DNA from: JAJEAD01 sp965221555 | GTDB taxonomy: Bacteria > Pseudomonadota > Gammaproteobacteria > HK1 | Direction of reading: 5' to 3' | Length of the DNA stretch: 64,000 nt | Assembly (NCBI GenBank): GCA_965221555.1 | Contig: OZ244895.1 | Location: 1,922,001 to 1,986,000, forward strand | Shown: piece by piece, positions 41,080 to 49,269 of the stretch | Layout of the letters: the number at the start of each line of letters is the position of its first letter | Numbering within the stretch: the stretch's first letter is position 1 | The notes under the pieces: generated by a model | Databases searched by the model: none | What the model saw: the letters and a program-made list of their open reading frames with translations, nothing else | Told to the model about the DNA's origin: nothing | Translations under genes and position numbers: made by a program

Positions 41080-41108
41080 TTGACACCTGGAGGGGCGGAT
41101 GCTGCAAT
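41080..41108 (+). promoter_or_regulatory. Putative sigma70 promoter of TRAP operon 3
   Basis: Perfect -35 TTGACA (41080-41085), 17-bp spacer, TGCAAT (41103-41108, 4/6). It would give a leader of about 280 nt before dctP, long enough for further control. Confidence 0.5.
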
Positions 41109-41391
41109 GGCGCCCCCTCCCACCGCTGGTAGCCGTCAACGTGCGACCGTACTTGGGGGGCACTTTGCGCAACGACAAGAAGGAAAGCTGGTTGGCACAC
41201 CCCCGGAGACCATGGTGGGCGGCGTTCAAGAGCGCCACCCAGGAAGCGCCGTCTCCCGCCGGGGTCTCGATCGTGTCGATCGAGGCGCCGGACGTCCCTT
41301 CGGCTATTCCGGGGCGATCCTCGGGATTCCCGGGCGGCGGCGGGTGAAGCACATTGCAAACTCACTACAGGCATTCACAGGAGCAATAACG

Positions 41392-42495
41392 ATGCGAAAG
41401 CAATGGTTCATTCCGGGCGCCGCCGCGGTGCTCGCAACCACCGTGCTCGTGGGCGGTGTAACCCAGGCCCAGACGGTCATCCGGGTCCAGTCGGTGATTC
41501 CCTCCAAGGCCGACGAAGTGCAGATGTTGAACGACTTCGGGGCCAACGTGAGCGCGCTGACCAACGGCGAGGTGGAAATACAGGTGTTGCCCGCCGGCGC
41601 GGTGGTGGGGGTCAAGGAGACTCTGGAGGCCGTCGACAAGGGTCTGGTCGAAGGCGGCTTCGCCTGGACGCACTACTGGTCCGGCTACCATCCCGCCGCG
41701 ATGCTCTTCGGCTCTCCGGTCGCGGGCGCCGGAGTGGGCATCGACAACATCGCCTTCATTTCCTGGTTCATGTACGGCGGGGGCAAGGAGCTCTACGACC
41801 AGCTCTGGACCGAGATGGGGATGAACGTCAAGGGACTGATGTTGCAGCCGGTGGGGCCGGAGGCGCTCGGCTGGTTCAAGGAGCCCATCGAGAGCATGGA
41901 CGACTTTCGCAAGTATCGCTTCCGCACTCCGCCGGGCATTCCCGGCCAGACCTACAAGGACATCGGGGTCGCGGCAGTCGCGATGGGCGGCGGCGACATT
42001 CTTCCCGCGCTGGAGAAAGGCGTGATCGACGCGGCCGAGTGGTGCTGCCCGAAGCCCGACAGCGTGTTCGGATTGCAGAAGGTCCTCAAGCACTACTACC
42101 TGCAGGGACTTCACCAGGTCGTGGTCAACGCCGATATCTACATCAATGGCGACGTGTGGAACTCGCTTACCCCGCACCAGCAAAAGGCGATGGAGATCGC
42201 GGCCGATGCATCGCTCATGCGCTCGCTCGGGTATCGCATCTACGAGAACGGCAAAGCGCTCAAGGACCTCACCGAGAACCACGGGGTGCAGCTTCACGAC
42301 ACGCCGGCCGACTACTTCACCGAGTACATGAACGCGGCGCGCGCGACGCTTGAGAAGAACGCGGAGGAGAACGCATTCTTCAAGCAAGTGTGGGATTCCC
42401 AACGCGCCTTCGCCGATGTCGCGGTGCCCTTCTGGGCCGGAGCCCAGATGTCGAATGCGAGCCTCGGCATGGCCTACGCCAAGTCCAAGCAGTAG
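41392..42495 (+). CDS. dctP: TRAP transporter 3, substrate-binding protein (DctP family), Sec-exported
   Basis: 367 residues with an ordinary Sec signal (MRKQWFIPGAAAVLATTVLV, then VTQAQ with cleavage near residue 26), unlike the Tat signals of the other two systems. Family motifs: GGGKELYDQLW, EALGWFKEPIESMDDFRKYRFRTP, MGGGDILPALEKGVIDAAEW and LKHYYLQGLHQVV. A CC pair follows the conserved Glu-Trp (AAEWCCPKPD), in the region that shapes the ligand pocket. AGGAG SD. With the HpsN-like dehydrogenase downstream, a sulfonate or polyol ligand such as 2,3-dihydroxypropane-1-sulfonate is a reasonable guess. Confidence 0.9.
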   Translation: MRKQWFIPGAAAVLATTVLVGGVTQAQTVIRVQSVIPSKADEVQMLNDFGANVSALTNGEVEIQVLPAGAVVGVKETLEAVDKGLVEGGFAWTHYWSGYHPAAMLFGSPVAGAGVGIDNIAFISWFMYGGGKELYDQLWTEMGMNVKGLMLQPVGPEALGWFKEPIESMDDFRKYRFRTPPGIPGQTYKDIGVAAVAMGGGDILPALEKGVIDAAEWCCPKPDSVFGLQKVLKHYYLQGLHQVVVNADIYINGDVWNSLTPHQQKAMEIAADASLMRSLGYRIYENGKALKDLTENHGVQLHDTPADYFTEYMNAARATLEKNAEENAFFKQVWDSQRAFADVAVPFWAGAQMSNASLGMAYAKSKQ

Positions 42496-42537
42496 CCATC
42501 TTCCTCAACGAACCTCCGACCCGAGACTCGGGACGAA

Positions 42538-42563
42538 GCGGGCGGGCCGCGCGGCCCGCCCGC
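42538..42563 (+). terminator. Intercistronic hairpin between dctP and dctQ of TRAP operon 3
   Basis: GCGGGCGGGCCGC/GCGGCCCGCCCGC, a perfect 26-nt palindrome (up to 11-bp stem with a minimal loop), followed by TACATTTCCTG. It is the third hairpin at this position in the window. The short T-rich stretch makes partial termination plausible. Confidence 0.75.
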
Positions 42564-42594
42564 TACATTTCCTGACTCAACGGAACCGGCGACC

Positions 42595-43221
42595 ATGAAC
42601 GAGCGATCCGAAGCTCACGCGCCCGACCCGTCGGAGCTCGAGGTCGGCGACGAGCTCATCGCGGAGCGGCGTTCGCGCCGCCCCGGTGACCTCCCGGACG
42701 ACATGCCCCGGTGGATGGCACGCGTCATCACCGGCATCGACTGGTTCAGCCACTGGGTCGGCTGGACCGTATGCTGGATCACGGTGCCGCTCTTCCTCGC
42801 CATGGTCTACGAGGTCGTCGCCCGCTATGCATTCACGGCGCCGACGATGTGGGCCTACGACATAAGCCGCATGCTCTACGGCGCGCTGTTCATGCTGGGC
42901 GCCGGCTACGCGCTGTGCAAGGGCGTGCACATCCGCGCCGACTTTCTCTACCGCAACTGGTCGGTGCGCGCTCAGGGGCGGGTCGATGCCGCGCTCTACC
43001 TGCTGCTCTACTTTCCCGGGCTCGCGGTCTTCCTCTGGACCACGACCGATTTCGCGGCACTTTCCTGGCTACGCGGTGAACGCGGCATGGACACCGCGTG
43101 GATGCCGTACATGGGGCCGATCAAGACGGTCTTGCCGATCGGCACCGCGTTTCTCATGATTCAAGGTGTTTCGGAGACTCTGAAGAGCCTCTACGCGGCC
43201 TGGAAGGGGCGCTGGCCGTGA
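42595..43221 (+). CDS. dctQ: TRAP transporter 3, small permease subunit (DctQ family)
   Basis: 208 residues. A charged 40-residue N-terminal tail precedes four membrane helices; motifs MVYEVVARYAFTAPTMWAYD and ALCKGVHIRADFLYRNW are DctQ signatures. The stop codon overlaps the GTG start of dctM (GTGA), indicating translational coupling. Confidence 0.9.
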   Translation: MNERSEAHAPDPSELEVGDELIAERRSRRPGDLPDDMPRWMARVITGIDWFSHWVGWTVCWITVPLFLAMVYEVVARYAFTAPTMWAYDISRMLYGALFMLGAGYALCKGVHIRADFLYRNWSVRAQGRVDAALYLLLYFPGLAVFLWTTTDFAALSWLRGERGMDTAWMPYMGPIKTVLPIGTAFLMIQGVSETLKSLYAAWKGRWP

Positions 43222-44537
43222 CGCCGGAAATCATCGGCGTGGTGATGATCGCGGTCATGCTGCTCGCGATCTTCGTCGGCTTCCCGATCTCCTTCACGCT
43301 CATCTTCCTCGGATTCGTGTTCGGGTGGCTCGGCTTCGGGAACCTGGTCTTCTACCTGATGACCTTCCAGTTCTCGAACGTGATGCTGGAGCAGACGCTG
43401 GCCGCGGTACCCCTGTTCATCTTCATGGGCATCCTCATGGAGCAGGCGGGCCTGATGGAACGCCTCTTCCAGGCGGTGCAGCTCATGCTCTCGCGCACCC
43501 GGGGGGCGCTCTTCGTGGCGGTGCTCTTCGTGTCCACGATCTTCGCCGCGGCCACCGGCATCGTCGGCGCGTCGGTCACCATTCTCGGGATCATGGCCGC
43601 CAAGACCATGAACCGGTCGAAGTACGACGTGAAGCTCGCCGCGGGCACCATCACCGCGGGGGGCACGCTGGGAATCCTGATCCCGCCGAGCATCATGCTG
43701 GTGGTGATGGGCCCGATCCTCGAAGTTCCCGTTACCGATCTCTTCGCCGCCGCGGTGGTGCCGGGCTTCCTGCTCGCCGCCCTGTACACCGGATACGCGC
43801 TGATCCGCTGTCAGCTCAACCCATCGCTGGGACCGCCCCTGCCGGAGGAGGAACGCCCGCAGAGCATGGCGCACGTGTTCTCGGAGTTCTGCAAGGGACT
43901 GGTACCCCCCGCGGCGCTGGTCGGATTCGCGCTCGGCAGCATCCTCTTTGGCTTCGCCACCCCGACCGAGGGGGCGGGGTGCGGCGCCCTCGGCGCCCTG
44001 CTGCTCACTCTCGCCTACCGCAAGCTCACCTTGCGACGTCTGCAGGAAGCGTTGGTGAAGACTCTGGAGATCTCCACCCTGATCCTGTTTCTGGTCGCGG
44101 CGTCGAACTTCTTCGGTGCGGTGTTCTCGCGGCTCGGCACCCCGATCATGCTCACCGAGTTCCTCCTGCAGGTCGACCTGCCGCCGATGATGATCCTCCT
44201 CGTGATCATGGCGCTCATCTTCCTGCTCGGATGGCCCCTCGAATGGGTGCCGATTGTGCTCATCATCGTCCCCATCCTGCTCCCGCTCATCGACCAGCTC
44301 GGGTTCAACCTGGTGTGGTTCGGGATCCTGGTGGCGGTCAACCTGCAGACCGCATGGCTGTCTCCACCGGTGGCGCTATCCGCATACTTCCTCAAGGGGG
44401 TGGTGCCCCAATGGGATCTCAAGGACATCTACAAGGGCATGATGCAGTTCATGGTCATCCAGCTCTGCGGCCTGCTGCTGATCATGTTCTTCCCCGACAT
44501 CGCGCTCTGGCTTCCGAGCGTCATCTACGGCGATTAG
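43218..44537 (+). CDS. dctM: TRAP transporter 3, large permease subunit (DctM family)
   Basis: 439 residues from a GTG that overlaps the dctQ stop. Motifs AIFVGFPISFTLIFLGF, AAVPLFIFMGILMEQAGLM, AAATGIVGASVTILGIMAAKTM, ITAGGTLGILIPPSIMLVVMG, GFATPTEGAGCGALGALL and LQTAWLSPPVALSAYFLKG identify DctM; size and helix number are normal. The next gene starts about 290 nt downstream, so hpsN may have its own promoter. Confidence 0.93.
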   Translation: MTPEIIGVVMIAVMLLAIFVGFPISFTLIFLGFVFGWLGFGNLVFYLMTFQFSNVMLEQTLAAVPLFIFMGILMEQAGLMERLFQAVQLMLSRTRGALFVAVLFVSTIFAAATGIVGASVTILGIMAAKTMNRSKYDVKLAAGTITAGGTLGILIPPSIMLVVMGPILEVPVTDLFAAAVVPGFLLAALYTGYALIRCQLNPSLGPPLPEEERPQSMAHVFSEFCKGLVPPAALVGFALGSILFGFATPTEGAGCGALGALLLTLAYRKLTLRRLQEALVKTLEISTLILFLVAASNFFGAVFSRLGTPIMLTEFLLQVDLPPMMILLVIMALIFLLGWPLEWVPIVLIIVPILLPLIDQLGFNLVWFGILVAVNLQTAWLSPPVALSAYFLKGVVPQWDLKDIYKGMMQFMVIQLCGLLLIMFFPDIALWLPSVIYGD

Positions 44538-44791
44538 TCGCAAGAGGGCAGCAGTCTTCGGCCTGTTTCCCGTCGATTAAGCTTGAAGGACTCCAGGCGG
44601 GGTCCGAGCATGTCCACCGTGGCCCTGACCCGCTCCGGGTGACGTAGCCGGGGAGAGGCTCACACCCGCCTCCCGCCTCCGATGAAGGCCGCCTCCCCGG
44701 GAACGGCGCGGGAGCTTGCGATCCGCATCTCGGCCGGCCCGATTCGTACAAGTCACTTGCGGCTACCCTCAGCGGTACGCGACGTGACAGG

Positions 44792-44805
44792 ATCGCCCGG
44801 GCGAT
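44792..44805. promoter_or_regulatory. Perfect palindrome just before the HisD/HpsN-like gene
   Basis: ATCGCCCGGGCGAT is a 14-bp perfect palindrome ending 5 nt before the AAGGA SD at 44811-44815. It could be a dimeric-regulator operator or a small hairpin near the ribosome-binding site. The rest of the dctM-hpsN gap contains no gene. Confidence 0.4.
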
Positions 44806-44824
44806 ACCGAAAGGAATAGTGGAT

Positions 44825-46126
44825 ATGGCGGTCAAGTGGATGAAGCGGGCGACCCGCACTCCGACGAGCGGGGAGTCAGATACGCGAGCGCGAGTGGAAG
44901 GGATGCTCGATGAGATCGAGTCGGGGGGCGAGGAGGCGGTGCGCGGCTACGCCGAAAAGCTGGACGGCTGGAGCGGCGAAATCGTCGTGCCCCCGGAGAC
45001 CGTCGCGCGTGCCGGGGACGAGCTGTCCGCGCGGGCCCGCGACGATATCCGTTTCGCATGGGAACGGGTGCGGCGCTTCGCCGAAGCCCAGCGTGCGAGC
45101 CTCACGGAGTTCGAGACCGAGCTCTCGCCGGGACTCGTCGCGGGGCAGCGCCTGATCCCGGTGGAGACGGCGGGCTGTTACGTCCCGGGCGGGCGCTACG
45201 CCCACATCGCCTCCGCGATCATGAGCGTCACCACCGCAAAGGTCGCCGGGGTGCGACACGTGATCGCCTGCTCCCCCCCACGCGGCGAGGGCGGCGTGCA
45301 TCCGGCCATCCTCTACACCGCGAATCTCTGCGGGGCGGACACCGTGCTCGCGCTCGGCGGCGTTCAGGGCGTTGCGGCGCTCGCCTTCGGGCTGTTCACG
45401 GGGCATGCCGCGGACCTCATCGTCGGGCCGGGCAACCGCTTCGTGGCGGAGGCGAAACGGGTGCTCTTCGGTCGTGTGGGCATCGATCTCTTCGCGGGCC
45501 CGACCGAGATCCTGGTCATCGCCGACGCGGATGCCGACCCGGAGCTGGTCGCTTGCGACCTCGTCAGCCAGGCTGAGCACGGCCCCGACTCCCCCGCCTG
45601 GCTGGTCAGCACCTCCCAATCCCTCGCGCACGAAGTGATGGCGCGCATCGACCGCCACATCGAACGCCTCGGCGAACCGAACCGTGGCGCCGCCGCCGCG
45701 GCGTGGCGCGACTACGGGGAAGTGGCGGTGGCCGACACGCGCGAGGAGGCGGCGGCCTTGAGCGACGAGTACGCGCCCGAGCACCTGGAAGTGCACGCCG
45801 ACGATCTCGACTGGTGGCTGGCGACGCTTCGCAACTACGGTTCGCTCTTTCTCGGGGAGGAGACCACGGTCACCTACGGGGACAAGGCGGCCGGCCCCAA
45901 CCACATCCTCCCCACGCGCGGCGCGGCCCGCTACACGGGGGGATTGAGCGTCGGCAAGTTCATCAAGACGGTGACCTGGCAGCGCATGACCCGGGAGGCG
46001 AACCGGGAGGTCGGGGCCGCGAGCGCGCGGATCTCGCGCGCGGAGGGCATGCAGGGGCACGCCCTGGCCGGCGACGACCGCTTGCGCAAGTACTTTCCGG
46101 AAGAGACCTTCGCTCTCGGGGAGTGA
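44825..46126 (+). CDS. hpsN: HisD-family dehydrogenase, probable sulfopropanediol 3-dehydrogenase (HpsN-like)
   Basis: 433 residues. The zinc and catalytic residues of HisD are conserved: LVSQAEHGPDSPAW (Gln, His), YAPEHLEVHADD (Glu-His), GDKAAGPNHILPT (Asp), and a C-terminal His in GMQGHALAGDDRLRKYFPEE. That C-terminus differs from biosynthetic HisD (which ends with an AHKxAV-type segment) and resembles HpsN, which oxidises 2,3-dihydroxypropane-1-sulfonate to sulfolactate. There are no other his genes nearby; instead a TRAP transporter precedes it and an SDR follows, the usual company of HpsN. The ATG at 44825 is 9 nt after AAGGA. Alternative: another catabolic HisD paralogue acting on a different diol. 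Confidence 0.75.
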   Translation: MAVKWMKRATRTPTSGESDTRARVEGMLDEIESGGEEAVRGYAEKLDGWSGEIVVPPETVARAGDELSARARDDIRFAWERVRRFAEAQRASLTEFETELSPGLVAGQRLIPVETAGCYVPGGRYAHIASAIMSVTTAKVAGVRHVIACSPPRGEGGVHPAILYTANLCGADTVLALGGVQGVAALAFGLFTGHAADLIVGPGNRFVAEAKRVLFGRVGIDLFAGPTEILVIADADADPELVACDLVSQAEHGPDSPAWLVSTSQSLAHEVMARIDRHIERLGEPNRGAAAAAWRDYGEVAVADTREEAAALSDEYAPEHLEVHADDLDWWLATLRNYGSLFLGEETTVTYGDKAAGPNHILPTRGAARYTGGLSVGKFIKTVTWQRMTREANREVGAASARISRAEGMQGHALAGDDRLRKYFPEETFALGE

Positions 46127-46157
46127 GCGGGCCTCGCCCGCGTCGCGAGCACGCGAA

Positions 46158-46922
46158 GTGATCGATCAGCTCTTCTCACTCCGGGGTCGAGTCGCGGTGG
46201 TGACCGGCGCGAGCTCGGGGCTGGGGCGGGCGATCGCGGGGTTCCTGGCCGAGGCGGGCGCCGACCTGGTGCTGGTCGCGCGTCGCGAAGCCGAGCTCGC
46301 GCTCGCGGTGGCGGACATCGAGGCGCGGCGTCGGCGTGCCGTGGCGGTGCCCGCGGACCTTGCGGCTCTCGACACCTTCGAAGCGCTCGCGATGCGTCTC
46401 GCCGCGCCCTTCGGCGCCCCGGCGGTGCTGGTCAACGCGGCCGGTGTGAACCTGCGGGAACGGGCGGAGGCGATCACTCCGCAGAGCTGGAGCCGGACTC
46501 TGGACCTCAATCTTGCCGCCCCCTTCTTTCTCGCGCGAGCGCTGGTGCCGGCTATGCGCGCGACGGGATACGGACGCATCCTGAACATCGCCTCCCTGCA
46601 GTCCAGCCGGGCCTTTCCCGACAGCATCGCCTACGGTGCGTCGAAGGGGGGAGTCGTGCAACTCACCCGGGCGATGGCGGAGGCGTGGTCGCGACACGGC
46701 ATCACCGCGAACGCGATCGCGCCGGGCTTCTTTTCCACTGAGCTCACCGCCGCGGTCTTCTCGAACCCGGAACGCGCCGCATGGGCGGCGCAGAGCACCG
46801 CGATCGGTCGCAATGGCGAGGTTGCGGATCTGGCGGGCGCCGCGATCTTCCTGGCCTCGCCCGCGTCCGCCTTCGTCACCGGACAGACCCTGTACGTCGA
46901 CGGCGGCTTCAGCGCGCGTTGA
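46158..46922 (+). CDS. Short-chain dehydrogenase/reductase
   Basis: 254 residues, classical SDR: cofactor motif TGASSGLGRAIA, NAAG, Ser in NIASLQSS, catalytic YGASK, IAPGFFSTEL, and the C-terminal GQTLYVDGGFS. Residues RRE after the second beta strand suggest NADP(H) preference. GTG start 31 nt after the HisD-like gene; a small GCGGGC-CTC-GCCCGC hairpin lies between the two (46127-46141). In diol-sulfonate loci, additional dehydrogenases interconvert the stereoisomers at C2, which would fit; gluconate 5-dehydrogenase-like activity is an alternative. Confidence 0.88.
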   Translation: MIDQLFSLRGRVAVVTGASSGLGRAIAGFLAEAGADLVLVARREAELALAVADIEARRRRAVAVPADLAALDTFEALAMRLAAPFGAPAVLVNAAGVNLRERAEAITPQSWSRTLDLNLAAPFFLARALVPAMRATGYGRILNIASLQSSRAFPDSIAYGASKGGVVQLTRAMAEAWSRHGITANAIAPGFFSTELTAAVFSNPERAAWAAQSTAIGRNGEVADLAGAAIFLASPASAFVTGQTLYVDGGFSAR

Positions 46923-47100
46923 GTGCGACAAGAGTCGTACCCGTGGCGCGGGCGGATTTCGTCGGCCAAGATGGACCCTCCCTGGGCGTGGGGGCGAAGG
47001 GCTTGTGCACGAATCAGAACCGTTGCGCTTGCGAGCCGGTGCGGATCGAAATGGCGCCATGCCATCCGGGAACGCCGGGGATTGCGCGCGGGGGGGCTTG

Positions 47101-47490
47101 GTGAGCGACCCCCGCCGCGACGGCGAAGCGGCGCGCCGCGCCTTGTGCGACGCGGTAGCCCGGGAGGCGATGGGCTGGAGGGTCGAACGCATCGAGTGGG
47201 CCTACAGTGGCGCCACGCTGGTTTGGCACGACGAGGCCGGGCGCCCGCTGCTCACCCGCTACTCGTGGCAGCCGGATCGGTACGACGCGCAGGCGATGGC
47301 GGTGGTGGATCGAATGCTGGAGCTCGGCTTCCGCTTCGCGATGGAGACGGGCGAGGGATCCGTGCGGGTCTCCTTCCAGCGCGACTCGGTCTCGTCTCGC
47401 TTCTATCACCGCGAGCGCCGAATCGCAATCCTGCGCGCCGCCCTCGGCGCCGTATCCGGGAGGCCCACGGACCGGGAAGCCACCGCGTGA
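47101..47490 (+). CDS. Phage ABA-sandwich-like small protein
   Basis: 129 residues from a GTG preceded by a G-rich SD. The pattern CDAVAREAMGWRVER, a WQPDRYDAQAMAVVDRMLELGFRF helix, then METGEGSVRVSFQRD is that of the phage ABA sandwich (BC1872-type) domain, found in many phage-derived proteins of unknown function. The C-terminal basic helix (YHRERRIAILRAALGAV) is not part of that motif. No other phage genes surround it, so it is a solitary remnant or domesticated gene between the SDR and scpA. The assignment is by eye and moderate. Confidence 0.6.
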   Translation: MSDPRRDGEAARRALCDAVAREAMGWRVERIEWAYSGATLVWHDEAGRPLLTRYSWQPDRYDAQAMAVVDRMLELGFRFAMETGEGSVRVSFQRDSVSSRFYHRERRIAILRAALGAVSGRPTDREATA

Positions 47491-47641
47491 GCGCCGGACC
47501 CCGGGTCCGGATCACGCACGCGGCGACGGCGGTGCGTCGGCGCCCGTGCCTATGCCGCGATGAGCGCCTGACGTATGATGCCCCCGCTTCGATCGTTCGA
47601 ACCTCCACGCTCCGGTGGCGTTCGCAGTGGAACAGACTCGA

Positions 47642-48451
47642 ATGGACATCGCCGAGCCTCCCCGCCAGGGGGAGATGCCCTTCGCGCTCGTTGCCGGAGA
47701 GCCGGTACTCGAACTGCCCCGGGACCTCTACATTCCCCCGCATGCACTCGAAGTATTTCTTGAAGCCTTCGAGGGCCCCCTCGACCTGCTTCTGTACCTG
47801 ATCCGGCGTCGGAGTCTGGATATCCTCGACATTCCAATCGCCGACGTCACGCGGCAGTACATGGAGTATGTCGACCTCATGAGCGAGCTCCGTCTCGAGC
47901 TTGCCGCCGAGTATCTGGTGATGGCGGCGATGCTCGCGGAGATCAAGTCCCGCATGCTCCTGCCCCGGCCGCGGGAGTCCGCGGAAGAGGAGGAGGGCGA
48001 CCCCCGCGCCGAGCTCGTGCGCCGGCTCCAGGAGTACGAGCGCTACAAGGCGGCGGCGCAAGGGCTCGATGCGCTGCCGCGCGTGGGCCGCGACGTGTTC
48101 GCGGTTCAGGCGGACTTTCCGCACGCCAAGCGCACCCGAATCGAGCCCCGGGTGTCGCTCGCCGATCTACTCTTCGCTTTGAACGATGTCATGCAGCGCG
48201 CCGAGATGCACTCGCGACACCAGGTGCAGCTCGAGCCGCTCTCGGTACGCGAGCGGATGAGCCGGATACTGGAACTCGTGGGCCAGCGGGATTTCGTCGA
48301 GTTCGGGGCGCTGTTCGCTCGCGAGGAAGGCAGGCGGGGGGTGGTGGTCACCTTGCTCGCTCTGCTCGAGCTGCTGCGCGAGTCGCTCGTCGATCTCGTG
48401 CAGGCCCACCCCTACGGTCAGCTTCACGTGCGCGGAGCGAGCGCGGGTTGA
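47642..48451 (+). CDS. scpA: Segregation and condensation protein A
   Basis: Kleisin subunit of the SMC-ScpAB condensin. 269 residues from ATG 47642, which gives the usual short N-terminus before LPRDLYIPPHALEVFLEAFEGPLDLLLYLIRRRSLDILDIPI. The middle carries YLVMAAMLAEIKSRMLLPRP and the C-terminal winged-helix half FVEFGALFAREEGRRGVVVTLLALLELLRE. A GTG at 47615 would add nine residues. The stop overlaps the TTG start of scpB. No smc gene is in the window. Confidence 0.95.
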   Translation: MDIAEPPRQGEMPFALVAGEPVLELPRDLYIPPHALEVFLEAFEGPLDLLLYLIRRRSLDILDIPIADVTRQYMEYVDLMSELRLELAAEYLVMAAMLAEIKSRMLLPRPRESAEEEEGDPRAELVRRLQEYERYKAAAQGLDALPRVGRDVFAVQADFPHAKRTRIEPRVSLADLLFALNDVMQRAEMHSRHQVQLEPLSVRERMSRILELVGQRDFVEFGALFAREEGRRGVVVTLLALLELLRESLVDLVQAHPYGQLHVRGASAG

Positions 48452-49269
48452 CGCCGGAGCTGCGGACCCAGGCGGTGGAGGCGGCGCTGCTCGCGGCGGG
48501 CCGCGCGCTCAGCGTGGACGAGCTGGTCGCACTCTTTGAAGACGAAGCGGCGCCGCCGACGCACCGGGATGTTCGCGATTCCATCAAGGACCTGAGTCGG
48601 CTCTGGGAGGGACGCGCGCTGGAGCTCACGGAAGTCGCGAGCGGCTTTCGCATGCAGGTGCGCGCGTCGCATTCGCACTGGATGACGCGGCTCTGGGCGG
48701 AGCGCGCCCCCCGCTATTCGCGGGCGCTTCTGGAAACCCTGGCCCTCATCGCCTACCGGCAGCCGGTTACGCGCGGTCAGATCGAGGACGTGCGGGGCGT
48801 TGCCGTGAGCTCTTCCATCGTCCGGACCCTGCTGGATCGGGAATGGATACGGGTCGTCGGCCATCGGGAAGTCCCGGGTCGTCCCGCCCTCTACGGGACC
48901 ACGCGCGCCTTTCTCGACCACTTCAATCTGAGGAGTCTCGAGGAGCTGCCCGCACTGCAGGAGCTGCGTGATATCGAAGGGATGGTGCCGGATCTCTTTC
49001 AGGGCGTACCGGCGCCGGATGCGGGCTTGCCGGAGCAATCCGGGCAAGCGGCGGCATCCGATGGAGAAGGCCCGCCGATGGAGCGCGCGGCAGACATAGA
49101 CGGAGAGGGCGCGTCGCGGGACCCCGGTGGGCAGGTGACGCCCACTGCATTTACCCCGGAGAATCCGGGCGACGGCGAGGTGGCCTCGGGTAGCGACTCC
49201 GAACGGCAACGGGAGGGATCGGCCGGTGAGCGCCGGGTCGAAGACGAGAAGGACGCGACACCGCGCTGA
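48448..49269 (+). CDS. scpB: Segregation and condensation protein B with acidic tail
   Basis: 273 residues. The two winged-helix domains are clear: VEAALLAAGRALSVDELVALFED and ALLETLALIAYRQPVTRGQIEDVRG, then GRPALYGTTRAFLDHFNLRSLEELPAL. From about residue 190 a Gly/Glu/Asp-rich, probably disordered tail of some 80 residues follows, longer than in most ScpB. TTG start overlapping the scpA stop (TTGA) and a 44-nt overlap with rluB indicate a tightly coupled operon. Confidence 0.94.
   Translation: MTPELRTQAVEAALLAAGRALSVDELVALFEDEAAPPTHRDVRDSIKDLSRLWEGRALELTEVASGFRMQVRASHSHWMTRLWAERAPRYSRALLETLALIAYRQPVTRGQIEDVRGVAVSSSIVRTLLDREWIRVVGHREVPGRPALYGTTRAFLDHFNLRSLEELPALQELRDIEGMVPDLFQGVPAPDAGLPEQSGQAAASDGEGPPMERAADIDGEGASRDPGGQVTPTAFTPENPGDGEVASGSDSERQREGSAGERRVEDEKDATPR

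Larger units (their letters stand above)
40816..41391. other. Long divergent intergenic region between pyrC and TRAP operon 3
   Basis: About 575 bases with no convincing gene. It contains, from left: the extended start option of pyrC (40849-40851), a nested stem-loop in the pyrC leader (40926-40978), a plus-strand promoter (41080-41108) and a roughly 280-nt plus-strand leader for dctP. Small open frames inside (for example 41099-41347) lack an SD and have biased, low-complexity Pro/Ser/Gly content. Confidence 0.5.

Noticed and set aside
41099..41347. 82-codon open frame in the leader of TRAP operon 3
   Set aside because: No SD, low-complexity Pro/Ser/Gly content, and it overlaps a probable promoter -10.
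44825..46126. Annotation as biosynthetic histidinol dehydrogenase of the his operon
   Set aside because: No other his gene is adjacent, the C-terminus is of the catabolic type, and a TRAP transporter and an SDR flank it; biosynthetic activity is not excluded but less likely.
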